From positions 6,572,001-6,636,000 of the forward strand of contig OX637342.1 of the NCBI GenBank assembly GCA_951799405.1: DNA of 64,000 nt. The letters run 5' to 3'. The stretch is from Agapetus fuscipes. Taxonomy: Eukaryota; Arthropoda; Insecta; Trichoptera; Glossosomatidae. Under the pieces are notes generated by a model. That model was not told the DNA's origin. It saw nothing but the letters and a program-made list of their open reading frames with translations, and did no database searches. The translations under genes and the position numbers were made by a program. Shown here in pieces: positions 22,431-33,868 of this stretch; the first letter of the stretch is position 1; each line of letters begins with the position of its first letter.

Positions 22431-23170
22431 ATATCAGTTAAAAATATAAAATATATTTTTAACTTCATTTATAGAATCATTACGAAGCCTACATTCAACA
22501 TTATCTTGCAAACAAAACAATTATACAGAGTTTTCTCATTTCCCAGAAGACGTGAGAGGTAATTACAACTTTAATAGCAATGTCAACAGCTGTGTAAAAC
22601 AAATAGCTGTCTGCGAGACAAAGAAGAAAGTTTTCCTTTGTCCAATAAGAATGGCTGCAGTTTTACAGCGAATATGAACCCAATACGCTATAAATATAGC
22701 ATTTTTGCGCTTGAATTAATAGCTTGCTATAAACGAGGGAAATTTATGCAATAAAATCTATGTTAAAAGGTGGAAAAGTTCATTTAAATACGACATGGAA
22801 GTGTTAACAACTATACCGTGTGAAAGCCTCATTTCTTTGTTTTATCTGTAACTCTTACTTTATCATCTTTCCACTACGGATGGGAATTTCCTTTATAGAG
22901 CCATCTCCACGTTTTCAGAGGCTTACTATGTTAGTTAAATAAACATTTACCCGTTGTGCTTTATATGGGTTTTCTACCTCACTTGTAATCAATTCCAAAA
23001 TTAAGGTTTTTTCTCATTTCTTTGTGAAATTTCTTACAAATACAAAATCTGTAACATGTAATAGTTCTCACATTACGAGTATCTTTGGGTTTTCAAGTTT
23101 TTCAGTTTGCTTTATTCTCATGTTTTGTCAATGATCTTCCCTAAACATGCAAGTTTATCTATTTTACTAA
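22431..23170. other. No recognised gene
   Basis: AT-rich. Decayed upstream parts of the adjoining Jockey-like element may begin near 23090, but I cannot read them reliably. Confidence 0.45.
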
Positions 23171-23189
23171 TTAACTCTCACAGCATCGC

Positions 23190-24284
23190 TTCTATACATG
23201 AGTGTCACAATCGATATTTTACAACCCTTTATCAAAATTATTACAAAAATTGCATACACTCGGAGTACACGGCAATCTTTTGCGGTGGTTCTCCTCATAT
23301 TTAAACAGGCGTTCTCAAGCGGTAGTCGTCGGTGGCTGTAGGTCCAATTATTTAACAATTCCCTCTGGGGTCCCCCAGGGTTCCCACTTAGGTCCTCTTT
23401 TATTTAATGCATATGTATATGATATTGAGTGTTGTTTTCAACACGCGAAATGCTTGTTGTACGCTGATGATACAAAAGTGTATATGAGGATAGATAATTA
23501 TCAGGACTGCCTAATGCTGCAAAGCGACCTTGATAGGCTCTCGCATTACTGTATCCTTAATGATTTATCTCTGAATGTAAATAAGTGTCAACAAATAACT
23601 TTCACTCGAAAAAAAATTCCCTTAACTTACAACTATCAGATTAATAATAATTATTTGAAGACCGTAACCGGAGTGAGGGACCTTGGAGTTTATATGGACG
23701 CTGGACTAATTTTCGATTCACATATCTTTTCCATCACTGAGAGGGCTTACAAAGTGCTAGGATTTGTCTTGAGAGCTTGCAGTGATTTTAAGGATTTGAA
23801 TGCAGTTAAATCACCGTATTTTGCCTATGTTCGCAGTATTCTTGAATTTGCATCTCCTGTTTGGAACCCCATGTATGATACATATATACGTCGACTAGAA
23901 GGTATCCAGAACAAATTTCTTAAGCATCTAAACTTCAGGGCACATGTTTACTTTAATGATCATCGTGCTGCCGCTCATCATCATGGAATGATGCCAATGA
24001 AATCCCGTCGGATTCTCCTAGACATGAGTTTTTTATATGGGCTCATTCATGGCTATATTGATTCTAATTCTCTATGTGGGGGGATCACTTATCGTGTACC
24101 ACACTCTAGACGCACTAGACTTGGTTCTCTATTCTTTTCTAATACATATCATTCAAATTATGCTAAAAATTCAATAATGAACAGATTGCTCAGCACTTAC
24201 AATGATAATTTTAACGATTTAGACATATTTTTATTATCAAAAAGTAAATTTCTCGACGGTGTGATTGCTGTTTTATCAAGGTAG
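23190..24284 (+). pseudogene. Jockey-like LINE reverse transcriptase, 5'-truncated, open frame
   Basis: This is the palm and C-terminal part of a Jockey/CR1-superfamily reverse transcriptase. From 23202 it is open for 360 codons without a stop. The frame begins just after the first catalytic-Asp block, where a FYT-stop-VSQS stretch resembles a mutated AFDTVSH. It then has LGVHGNLLRWFSSYL (about 20-34), GVPQGSHLGPLLFNAY (56-71), CLLYADDTKVYM (84-95, second catalytic Asp pair 89-90), DLSLNVNKCQ and a post-RT region with RSILEFASPVWNP. The first catalytic Asp and everything upstream are lost or unreadable, and there is no ATG at the start of the frame. It is therefore a dead fragment, although the rest is well preserved. 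The fingers domain and endonuclease are absent. Confidence 0.85.
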
Positions 24285-24674
24285 CTCCCTTCTCATCCCT
24301 TTTATCATCCTTCCTCCTTTCCTCAAACATCCTTTCATCTCTCTGTGTATTTGCGCATATATATAATATATATAAATATGTATATGTATTTCTCGTTTTT
24401 CTTAAACCTGTTCTCTGTTAGTTGTTTTTTTTCTGATTATTTGTTGTTAGTTGGTTTTTTTTTCTTGTGTTTTATTTTAAACCTTGTTATTTTGTTAATT
24501 TTTTTCTCTTCGTATTGCTATTTGTAGATATGGATTGTTTGTATCTTTGAAATTTTTAAGTTAACGAAACCTGTTATTGGCCTTAAAATATTTTTCTTTT
24601 CATTTTTTTGCGAGTTTATGCTTTGTATGTGCTGTTGTGTTTCTTTAAAATAAATAAAAAAAAAAAAAAAAAAA
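24285..24674 (+). mobile_element. 3' UTR and poly(A) tail of the Jockey-like element
   Basis: The frame ends at TAG 24282-24284. A T-rich 3' UTR of about 370 bp follows, with an (AT)-rich run at 24357-24385. It ends in ttaaaataaata and an unbroken A-run at 24656-24674. The terminal poly(A) marks the 3' end of the insertion. I could not find a convincing target duplication. Confidence 0.7.
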
Positions 24675-26339
24675 TTCTCTCGCCCCAAGTAATACCCTCT
24701 TATTCATAAAAAGGTTTTTTACATTTAAACCAGTCAATTTGGCTAACCTACAAAGCTAGTTCAACTCTGGTTTAGGGTTCAAGCAATCTTAGTGAATGAG
24801 GCCGTTGAGGTTTATTTCACACAACTTTTAAATCTCTTTCTTTGAGAAAAGTAGGACTTCAGAATCCATACAAACGTTACATAGGAAGGGGTATCCGTTC
24901 CCCGGGCTATGTGTGCAAACTGTTAATAGATATGTAATTTGATATGCAAATACCTGCACACAACATTATATACTATACATCATCAGCTGTTGCGTCGTTA
25001 GGTTGGTATAAATTAATTCAAAGTACATATAACAGCGGTTCAATCTCGGTCTAAGTGATATCAAGAACTAAAAACACGTATTTTAAATGCAAATTCAGCC
25101 GCAAACCTCTTTTCAATGTGATGTTTAAAGTTGTGTTTAAGTAAAAATTACATTATTTTTATAAGTAGTGGATAATGTTACCTACATTCGCTCGCAGCTT
25201 GGAAGTCTTATGGAAATCTTTGTAGATGGATAGGAAACTTACCTGAAACCAAAAAGAAAGATAATATTAGTTTGTGGGATAAAAATACAAAAAATATAAT
25301 AAATTAATCAATGCCTAAGATCGTTTTTTTTTTAAATAACTAATTCATATTGCGGTCGATAGCCCAGTATGTAGAACGTACCTATGCGTTTAAAGCAAGA
25401 GGGGTAAATTTCTATCCTCACCAAGGTTGTCAAAAATGACTCCATTTTTGGTGTTATATTCTGATTCAAAATCATAGTAATGGCAAAGTTTTCTTTGACT
25501 TCATGAGGAATTGGAACTTGTTCCAATGGAAGCGAAGAGACACCCATTTCAAGTGAAGTGGTAAGGTCCATTTGAAGATAAAAAGGTTCTACTTGCCTTG
25601 TACGACGCTTTTGGACACAGGTAAGAAGTTACACTTTATGAATATATGCAGCATAGTTGCGTACACATAAAATAAATAGGATCATTTAAAAAAAAAAGAG
25701 AAAAATACATCGTATCACTGAATAAATATTTGGTCAATAGCTTAAGCGTCTAGTTAGTATACCTTCGATTGTATTGAATTAAAGTAATGAATGATATAAA
25801 ATAAATAAAAAATAATAATAAAAAAGTGAGAACATTAGAAAATAATTTACGTAAGGCTGACACATTTTCTTGTACAATAAATAGGTTCCAATAAACACTT
25901 AAAAAGTTAGATACAATATTTTGAAGCAGTTTGTACTCGTAACCCTTTGAGAAGTTATCTTTTGTAAGTTGGTACGTTGTTAGTCAGTCTTTAATTATTT
26001 TTTGTGGAAAATTTCGATACGTTATAAAAAAAACACGTGTTGTTTCTCCATGTATGGAAGTCGCTCTGAAGCGCGGTAGTTGTGCCCAAATATAGAATTG
26101 AAAGTAGAGAATGAAGGAGGTGCCCCGGTATATGCAGAGATTTATGATGGCAAATTAAAAACAATGAGGACTACCAAATAGTTGTATGCGAATGAAAAAA
26201 GTAAAATACAGAGTATGGATAGTATTGCATTAAGTGGTTAATTTATGAAATTATAAAGATCGGTTGATGATAATGTTCAGTAGGTATAAAGTATACCAAC
26301 GGAAAAATATTTTTTCAAAGGAATATGATTGGATATGAG
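24675..26339. other. No recognised gene
   Basis: AT-rich DNA with short motif-less frames. Nothing is recognised over about 1.7 kb. Confidence 0.5.
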
Positions 26340-26576
26340 AGGATTCCAGGATCATCAGAACTGTCTTGGATGGTGCCCCCTCAGCTGTTAGACCACTAGG
26401 ACGTCCCAGAATGCGGTGGGCAGACAACGTCGAAGCCGATGCCGAAGTTCTGGGAGTGAGGGGACCATGGAGGGAAGCAGCACAAAACAGAGAGTCCTAG
26501 AGGATTGTGGTGCGGGAGGCCCTGAGCCTTCAAGGCTTATGAGCCGAAGATAGTAAAGTAAGTAAAGTAAAGTATG
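26340..26576 (+). pseudogene. RTE-type LINE 3' end with (AGTAA)n tail
   Basis: The frame from 26363 reads VLDGAPSAVRPLGRPRMRWA, then DNVEADAEVLGVRGPWREAA and QNRES. A TAG at 26498-26500 replaces the Trp expected there. RIVVREALSLQGL then follows, with a TGA at 26540-26542. The GRP-R-RW block followed by a Trp and a hydrophobic end is the RTE C-terminal signature. The 3' tail at 26549-26576 is a repeat of agtaa/agtaaa. The fragment is 5' truncated and much GC-richer than its surroundings. Confidence 0.75.
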
Positions 26577-26811
26577 TATCTTTGTAACTTAGATTGTACA
26601 TTATTATACTTAGACAAAGTCAAGCATAGATTTATTGGTTCCATAGGCATTTACTTGGTAATCTTTCATCAGAATTCAGATATAAATAAAACAAAAAGTT
26701 GTTTGATTACTTCGAGTATAATTTAATATAAGACCAACTGGTCATGCAGATGATATGTTTGGGGAGCCAGTTGTGAGTATTTAACTTATATTTAAGTATT
26801 GAATTGGGATC
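26577..26811. other. No recognised feature
   Basis: AT-rich spacer between two RTE fragments. Confidence 0.45.
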
Positions 26812-26955
26812 CAGGTTAAAGGACAACATCTTTCTGGAAGAACCTGGGACAGCTGATTAGCAGAAGTACAAGATCCCTCTTTTGACATATTTTTTTTATA
26901 GATCGCCAAGCTTCACTGAAGAGGGACAAGACGAAGCAGAAGGTGAAGAAGAAGT
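26812..26955 (+). pseudogene. RTE-type LINE 3' stub, 'GRST' family copy 1
   Basis: It reads SFWKNLGQLISRSTRSLF. After a disrupted stretch it continues with an IAKLH-stop-RGTRR-like end and a gaagaagaag tail. It aligns with 52473-52650 and 54669-54840. The pattern (SWLKNLRQWFGRST, LF, then IANL...GTRRRRR) is the C-terminus of a group of RTE-like elements. The frame has several breaks. Confidence 0.55.
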
Positions 26956-27621
26956 AATGAGTGCACGTTGATTGAAATGTGAAGGAGTTTTTTAAGAGGT
27001 CCGTATCCAGTAGAGGAGAGAAAAAAGCTAGCAGGAAGTAGACGAGCAAAGAAATTGACGTTGTAGAAATAAAATTTTTGTTTTTCATTTATGTGTGGTT
27101 CTTTTTAGTATGAAACTTGTTGGTAAATCAATGAAATGGTTGTTAACTTTTACGATGAAACTTTCTCTGGGTATTTTACGAGATGCATGAGATCATGCTA
27201 AGTGAAAAATAACCATAAATTTCCGACGCGAGCCTCTGATGAATTATCTCCCTATTGTTTTGAATTTCCATTATCGCGATGCATGTTTGATTATTTCATC
27301 ATCCTTTGTTAGATTAAAAAAAGTATACACAGTGACCTTAGAAGTTGCGAATTTCTCCTGCAGTTTCTTTTCTTTGTCTTGAGAAGGTTATTGAGTCAAA
27401 AGGTTTCGAAAGTTGGCGCTTACTAGTGATAGGGAGGGCTCTTGAGGTGTGATCCTACACACAAAAATCATATCTAGATTTTTTATAAAAAAAAAAATCA
27501 CTCCTAATTATGTATGAAGCTGATCTTTTGAACTTTAGAAAAAAGGTTCTCTTTTGCCGATACACCATGCATGTTTAAGGACAGTCAGGTTTTTCAGGAC
27601 AGTCAGGTTTTTTTTTGTAAT
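26956..27621. other. No recognised gene; small tandem duplication
   Basis: An approximately 18-bp unit (ggacagtcaggttttt) is repeated twice at 27578-27615. Otherwise the stretch is AT-rich. Confidence 0.5.
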
Positions 27622-27680
27622 ACACGTGTAGCATGTGTAAGCGCGAAACTACACGTTATGTATGTAGGTACATCCATTTT
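27622..27680 (+). repeat. SINE-A scrap
   Basis: It contains gcatgtgtaagcgcgaaact and acacgttatg, matching the SINE-A centre, just upstream of an intact copy. Confidence 0.5.
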
Positions 27681-27706
27681 AATTGTTAATAAATATTTGC
27701 AAATAA

Positions 27707-27969
27707 GATTGTTCCTTGACTTATAGGTTGGTATGCGGCTGACCACCCATGCTGTAAAAATGGTTCACTTTGCCAATGTCACCCCTGTCTCAGGGAAGGA
27801 CGGCAAGAGTTGCAGGGTGTATGTCCATTTGAGATTTGGTTTTTATGTTGTAGGTTCACATGAGGCATGTGCAAGCGCGAACTTGTACGTGTCTGGTTGT
27901 GAGAATGCATGTAATGTGAATCTCCAATGTAACATATCTTTGCAACTTAGATTAGATTAGATTAGATTA
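27707..27969 (+). repeat. SINE-A reference copy (full length, young)
   Basis: It runs from gattgttccttgacttatag to a pure (TTAGA)n tail ending at 27969, about 263 bp. It differs from the copy at 40106 at only about 8 positions by hand count. Weak pol III-like words are present (taggttggtatgcgg for an A box, ggttcactttgcc for a B box). A 75-codon frame inside it is shared by other copies but seems not to be under selection. Confidence 0.9.
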
Positions 27970-28212
27970 CCTATACATCAGATTATATTGGCACAATATT
28001 GAAGCGCAGATGGTAAAAAAATATCTCAAAATATTTCTTGAATATACCTGTATGTACAATAATATTGTCTCTTTCTCTCATGTAACTGTTACAAGGGAAG
28101 TTCAATCTAGATAAAATAATTACTCATTTGTGAGAGAGATGAATGATTTATTGACAGCTCCGTCTTTGAGTGTAGATTATGAATGAAACGAACGTGTTTT
28201 GCAATCAATTTC
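27970..28212. other. No recognised feature
   Basis: AT-rich spacer. Confidence 0.45.
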
Positions 28213-28347
28213 CCTAGTATAATACATAACGTTACTCTCAATCGTGATATTTTACCAAAAAATGTATGGAAAATAAAACAACGCATCTAGAGTTTTTTTA
28301 GTTTCCACACAAAAGTGAGAAACGTGTTAAGTTTTATACTTGAGTAC
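28213..28347. mobile_element. MITE-E copy 6
   Basis: It runs from ccctagtataatacataacg through accaaaaaatgtatggaaaa, acgcatctagag and tagtttccacacaaaagtga to gttttatacttgagtac. Confidence 0.7.
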
Positions 28348-29367
28348 AAACTAAATAAAATGATTTGGATATGTACATAAATAACAGGGTCCATGTAACA
28401 CATGGTTTTGTTGTGTGAAATTATTGTACAGAATTGATTGTTGTGTAGCCTACAGAGGATTCGAGATCCGGTTTATTAGTGTCTTAATCAAGCCTTGAAT
28501 CATTTTTTGGTTCCAGCCACACCTTTTTTTTGAGTGTTTTATTTTTTTTTTAATTTTCAAGTAGATAAATCTACTTTCTATACAAAAATAGGGCACTTTC
28601 TATGTTTAAATGATAGAAATTAATAATTTCTACCTTGATCCGCAAACATCCAGAAAATCAACTCCCCCTATAGTCAGCCTGCAATATTGAAAAATATCCT
28701 GTAGTGTTTTTATTTTTAAATACCAAAAGCTAAAAGGAAAAAGATTTTGATCGTAGAAAAAAATGGAATATTTCAACGGCAAAAAATACGGACAGATTGA
28801 CGTAATACTAATGACAAGTTTTTATTTGTATCTTTTAGAAACAAAAAACACACATTTTCATACTTATAATAAACAAACCATTAGAAAATTAAAAAAAAAA
28901 TGTGTCCATTTTATTTGTGGACTTGCTAATATACGAGTATTGTCACTGAACAAAAAAAAACACTTTATTTATGAAGATGTAACTTTTGACCTTAACGACT
29001 TGCCCATGAACTAAGTCGGTGTAAACAAGCTGTCATTCGCTTTCAACACTCTTTTAAGATGCTTAAATTACATGAATGGAGGCGACGCTTACACGGGGCC
29101 AGTAAAAATGAGCGTGTCCATTTTTGGGAAACGATCGCCAATCAAATATCTGGAGTTGAAGAGGCGTGCTGCATGTAGGATGTGCGCGCGCTAATAGGGT
29201 GACAGATATGGTGATTGGCCTCCACATGGACTGGTGCAAGTTTTGATTTTTTACGCAATGGGTTCTCATTGAGAATGAGTCATTTTTGTTGCAGTATTAC
29301 AATATTATGATACGAAAATAATTTATTTTTAATTACTGAAAATGCCACGGAGTCAGACATCTTATAT
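28348..29367. other. No recognised gene
   Basis: AT-rich. An 83-codon frame at 28763-29014 is Lys/Asn/Phe-rich with no motif. Bases 29075-29230 are GC-richer. Confidence 0.5.
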
Positions 29368-29780
29368 GACCGGTTCGTAATCTAGTGGTAATGTTTCGGG
29401 CTCTTTAATGGAAGGTTGTGAGTTAGAATCCCGGCAGAGCACAAAAAATACAATTTATATTTTCAAATATTTCAAAGACTATTCAAATATTCTTCGCTGG
29501 ATTGAAAAATTCATACGGTGTTATTCACACACAGCAAATCCATGGCTCAGCCGTTACCTAACATGAATTTTCTATACAAAAAAAGATGACCCATATATCA
29601 GCTACGGATCAAACGTGTTGTGAATAACCCTGTTAGACCTTTACCAAAGACCGGTTACCAAAGGTCCATCCAGCCTTACAGCAAATGGGTCTTACTTGAA
29701 AATTGGCGCTTTCTATAGCGACGACCATGCTCGCATAGGGCTCTTGAGGTTTCATACACACAAAAACAGCGCTCATCAAA
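29368..29780 (+). repeat. SINE-B full-length copy, split by a MITE
   Basis: The tRNA-like head is at 29368-29440 (aatctagtggtaat; gagttagaatcccgg). The body is interrupted at 29516-29632 by MITE-D, resumes at gacctttaccaaagaccgg and ends at acagcgctcatcaaa near 29780. The SINE is therefore older than the MITE insertion. Confidence 0.8.
29516..29632. mobile_element. MITE-D copy 1, nested in SINE-B
   Basis: The 117-bp insert has inverted ends: left cggtgttattcacac, right gtgaataaccctg (reverse complement cagggttattcac). The right flank is tta and the left flank ata, so the 3-bp target duplication is slightly decayed. Removing the insert restores the SINE-B sequence. Termini and TTA target match the PIF/Harbinger pattern. 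No transposase is present. Confidence 0.7.
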
Positions 29781-30503
29781 CATGCATGTTATTCGACTTT
29801 TGAAATTGATTTCTTTATTGGAATCATTGTGAAACTGTATAAGGTTCTTCAACCAGGATGTTCTCCTTCAATCTACATAGAGCTCATCGTCTCTCAAAAC
29901 TTGTATCTACAATAAGATGTGGAAGCCAATGTTTTTAAGTATGTCTATTTTACTTTTTAAAAGTTAAATATTTCCTTTAGTGCCAACAACTTATCCCCTT
30001 ACCCTACATCTGCATAGTAGGCGACATCAATATAAAATGGCCGGATATTCCTACTCAGCCCATACACTTAGTATCCACATAATGCTCCGAGTACAAATTA
30101 CAGTAAGAGTCATTTGAGATTCATAGAGTCGCGGGTGTTGAGAAGGCGAAGCAGCCTGTGCCCACATTTTTTCCCTCAACCAATTATAATAAGTCAATTA
30201 AAGCGGAACCTCACAAAAAATAATTCGTTCCAGAATATTATTCGTTGTATGAAACACTAGTTGAAAAAACAATGAGGTGCGCACGTGAATTGGCATAGAC
30301 TTAACTGTTTCGTCACCCAGCTGAGTTGCTAGGAAAAATGCATACAAATATTTTTTGTTATTGGTGGCTAAAAACGGCAGTCCTATACAAGACGGACGTT
30401 TGCTCACAGAGAAAAAGGTTTTAAATTTAAAAAAAAGTTCTGAACTCATTGCTTCCATACAAAGCGTGAATGACATAATATTTCCTGCCAAAAAAACATT
30501 TTA
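29781..30503. other. No recognised gene
   Basis: A 97-codon minus-strand frame at 30198-30491 has no motif. Confidence 0.5.
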
Positions 30504-30645
30504 TGACTCATATTAAATGCACGCTCACATTCATTACATGCAGTTTCACGGCTACAGATGCTACAGAACTACATTAAAATCCAAACTTAACCCAAGCAAC
30601 TGATGCCGGCCTCGGCAAAAGTGAACCGATTTCTATATATTGGGG
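30504..30645 (-). repeat. SINE-A copy (degraded, tail and 5' end lost)
   Basis: On the minus strand it matches the SINE-A body (cggttcacttttgcc, ttgcttgggtt, atgaatgtgagcgtgcattt). It directly touches the tail of the next copy. Confidence 0.6.
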
Positions 30646-30880
30646 ATCTAATCTAATCTAATCTAAGTTGCAAAATATAAGTAACATTATAGATTCACAT
30701 TATATGCATTTTTTTACAAAACAGACATGCTTAAGTTCACGCTTAAACATGCTGCATGTAGTCCTACAATATGAACATACACCCTGCAACTCCTGCCGAC
30801 CTTCCCTGAAACAGGGGTGACATTGGAAAAGCGAACCATTTTCTACATTCAGCCGCATACCAACCTATGAGTCAAGGATC
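30646..30880 (-). repeat. SINE-A copy (near full length)
   Basis: On the minus strand it runs from atccttgactcataggttgg near 30880 to a (TTAGA)n tail at 30646-30668. The tail abuts the degraded copy at 30504-30645. Confidence 0.85.
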
Positions 30881-32043
30881 AGTTTCAAATTAAACAATAA
30901 TTCAGAGAAATGGTGACCTTTAAAAGATTGTGATGTGAAAATATAACTTCTACAAAGGCTTTTCCACTTGCAATGCGATGTTAATGTGACGATTATCATC
31001 CAATTTGTATAGATCGTTATACGAATCACTCGTTATGCGAGGCGCTTTTTGTGAGAGATTCCACAGCATCATAGGTTTTTATTCATAACATTTTGAAATG
31101 CAGCTGATGGGCGGACAATTCCTTCAAAAGCGGAAGCACTGGGCGTATCTACTACTCGTATTACGATTGAGTACCTGTTGCTCGTTCAATGAGATAACTT
31201 GTATCAGATCTTTGATTAAGATAAAGTAAAATAACGAAGTCAATTAGAAGCGCGGTCATTTTATTATATGAAAGCAATGCAAGTAAAAGTAAGTGTAACT
31301 AGGTAGGCAAACCACGCAGGACTTTATTATAACTCTTCGTATTTAACGAGAACTATCATCATCATCATCATCAGTAGGAATCTGAATATTAAAGTTTTTT
31401 ACAGAAAAATGAAATAATCAAACAAAATAAAAATCATAATAATAATTCAAATAATCATGTCCGAGCATTTAAAATACCCTCCGGCTATGTGACATCACTC
31501 ATAGAAAGCTCCCGATAATCAGGGGTTTTTCTAGCTTACAGCATTTAGCCAGTCAAAGAACAAAATACCTGTAAAAATAAATAGTCAAGAAGATAAATAG
31601 GCTAGAAGTTTCACTATATGTGTCGCTTAATTGCGTTTTAGTTGCGTTCTACGACCTAAACTAATGATGTCAACACGTTTTTCGTTATTAAATCCAACTT
31701 CAATTTTACCAATATTACATTATTATCTCCGTCATACATCGCAAGTAGGTTGTATGTTATTCACTTAATTGGAAAGTAATTTTAATACTTAATTACCAAA
31801 AAATGACTTATTCAGTGTGCTCCAAGTGCAGAGGTCAAACTTTCAAAGCGTTGTTGGCTTTGTGCGAGAAGTGTGTGTGGCTGAAAGCTTTCAACGCGCG
31901 GTCATTAACCAATATGAAACCTAGAGTGGATGCGGCAGGAGAAAACGGTAAAAATATTGATGTATGCCAATACTTATATGCTGCTTCTTTTTGCAGATTA
32001 TTTTAATGTAACGTTTTCGCACCTTAATCAAAGATTAATTGAA
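30881..32043. other. No recognised gene; ATC microsatellite
   Basis: Bases 31350-31370 are an (ATC)n run. A Cys-containing 67-codon frame at 31803-32006 starts with an ATG (YSVCSKCRGQ, ALCEKC) but has no recognisable fold. Confidence 0.45.
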
Positions 32044-32147
32044 TAAGAGTTTTAGGCTTACACGGCCGACTGATGATGCCGGAGAGATGTTTTCCAGGAT
32101 CTGTTACCGTGGTCTGAAGGAATTGGAGATTTCGGACGTTTGGCATC
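32044..32147 (+). repeat. Repeat-G copy 1
   Basis: It contains taggcttac, ttccaggatctgt, cttcag-complement words and gatttcggacgtttggc. In reverse complement it aligns with 36424-36490, and loosely with 6758-6790. Confidence 0.4.
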
Positions 32148-32324
32148 AAAGATTAATTCATTCTGAAACAATATTGATCCTTCTTCCTCCCTCAATACTT
32201 TCTTTACTTACCTCCTTATACCGCCTTACCTTAATACTGACTTACCTCCTACAATATTTTTCAGTACATTATTTTAGTTTCTTCCAGAATTATAGAAGTG
32301 AAAAACGATGAAAACGAAAAAAAC

Positions 32325-32570
32325 TTCTTACCGCGTTGTCCCCGAAACAGCCGCATACGGCGTGTGGAACTTATTTCGTTTCATAGGTAGGGAAGCTGGC
32401 TTTATGTCAATCACTTCCCGACCGCCAGCTTCTGAGAGGGCTGTTTCTTATTCCTTGTGAGGTAGAATAAGCCTTGCCGGGCTTTTAATTTCAGAAATCG
32501 TTCTGCCACACTTGTAAGGGATTAAATCCTAAGATCGAGAGACCTACGGTCAAGTGATAGTCAACATCGG
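32325..32570 (-). repeat. SINE-C copy 3 (degraded)
   Basis: It matches 20311-20608 in order: a gttgtccccgaaac end, gcgtgtggaacttatttc, ggctttatgtcaatcact, ccttgtgagg and a degenerate head ending near caagtgatagtcaac. Confidence 0.65.
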
Positions 32571-33107
32571 GGAAACCTGACAAGAAGAAGAAATTATATT
32601 ACGTGGCAGAATTAAATTTAAAATGTTTGCTATTTGCATGTCTGTACATAACTTTCCCGAACAAATAATTAATTATTTTAATAAATACTGTATGCAACGG
32701 CACGTACACAATTATTACGGCTTATTTGGTACATTACGCGTATAAATAATAAACAATATTTATTATTCTCTAGAGGCCCTCCCGTAATACTTTAAAATTA
32801 ATGTTATTCCGACGCATAACAAATACTTAGTAAATGTGCGCCGAGTGCATGGTGCGCCTACAATTAATTGGCTTCCATTCATAAGCCAGACTGCCCGCTG
32901 CATTAAATGCGTTATTATCATTAATTCCAAACATTCGCGGCTGTCGAATGAGTGCAGTGCAATGGAGGTAAGACTACAGTTACTGTACCGGTACCCTTTT
33001 ATATTTTTTCCTGCGAATAAACGGTAATCTAAAATTTTGTTCTCATGTTTTGTATACCTGATGTTGGTCTGTAATATAATTTTAACAATAATGTAAGTTC
33101 GTGCTTA
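32571..33107. other. No recognised feature
   Basis: AT-rich spacer with short motif-less frames. Confidence 0.5.
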
Positions 33108-33290
33108 ATGTTGCGTGTGAACTTACAAAATAAAATGCAAATCAACGTACACATAGGCTCTGAAACACCTGTTGACATTTCCTGTAACAGAGGTGACATC
33201 GGAAAGTGATTTTTATTTTTACAATATGTGTGGTCAGCTACAAACCAATCTAAAATATAAGTTAAGGGACAAGTTAAGGAACATCGTATA
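33108..33290 (-). repeat. SINE-A copy (degraded, no tail)
   Basis: On the minus strand it matches the 5' two thirds: gctgaccacacatattgtaa, gatgtcacctctgttacagg and gagcctatgtgtacg. Confidence 0.65.
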
Positions 33291-33727
33291 CTATACAACT
33301 ATCGGTTTTCTAAATAACTACAATAAAATAATAAGAATAGCAGAAAAAGTAAGCGTATTTTATTAATTTTATATCATTTTCCGCACAAATGTGATTAAAT
33401 TATCACTATCGATTTTCTATCCAACACTAAACGTGTTAATAACACAGTTAAATTCCATAAAACAGACAATTTACAGCGTTCGCTCAGTATTGAGAAGTCA
33501 ATCAAGCCGTACACGTACATTCACACCATATTCACAAACACCACTTGGCCAAGTGCAGAACTGTTTATTCTAGCAGACTTCATGCATAACCTTATCAGGC
33601 AGTTGTCGGTCTCTTCCGGCTGCTGTGCGCCTATAAAAGGAGAGATTTTTTTTATGTTCGCTAAATTGATAGCCGAGTGTTGTAAACGATAAGAACGCTT
33701 TGCACGGTCGATGACACTGTCATGGTT
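33291..33727. other. No recognised feature
   Basis: AT-rich spacer with no gene. Confidence 0.5.
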
Positions 33728-33868
33728 CTGTACCCTAAAATATTAAACTCCAAATTCAATCCCAACTTGAGGTTAGCAAAAAAAATGTATAGAAATTAAA
33801 CAACGCCTCTAGTGTAAGTTTTAGTTTACATTGGTTGAGCTAAAACGTAGTTATGTCAATGATCTTAA
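33728..33868. mobile_element. MITE-E copy 7
   Basis: It runs from ctgtaccctaaaatattaaa through aaaaatgtatagaaattaaa, acgcctctagtg and gttttagtttacattggttg to taaaacgtagtt. The outer right arm is shortened. Confidence 0.7.

Noticed and set aside
24345..24527. Hydrophobic 60-codon frame resembling a membrane peptide
   Set aside because: It lies in the T-rich 3' UTR of the Jockey-like element. Runs of T encode Phe and Leu by chance.
27940..27969. Telomere-like (TTAGA)n at SINE-A ends
   Set aside because: The unit is TTAGA, not the arthropod TTAGG, and it is always attached to the SINE 3' end, so it is a retroposition tail.
31350..31370. (ATC)n run as another L2 tail
   Set aside because: No stem-loop or L2 sequence precedes it, so it is listed only as a microsatellite.
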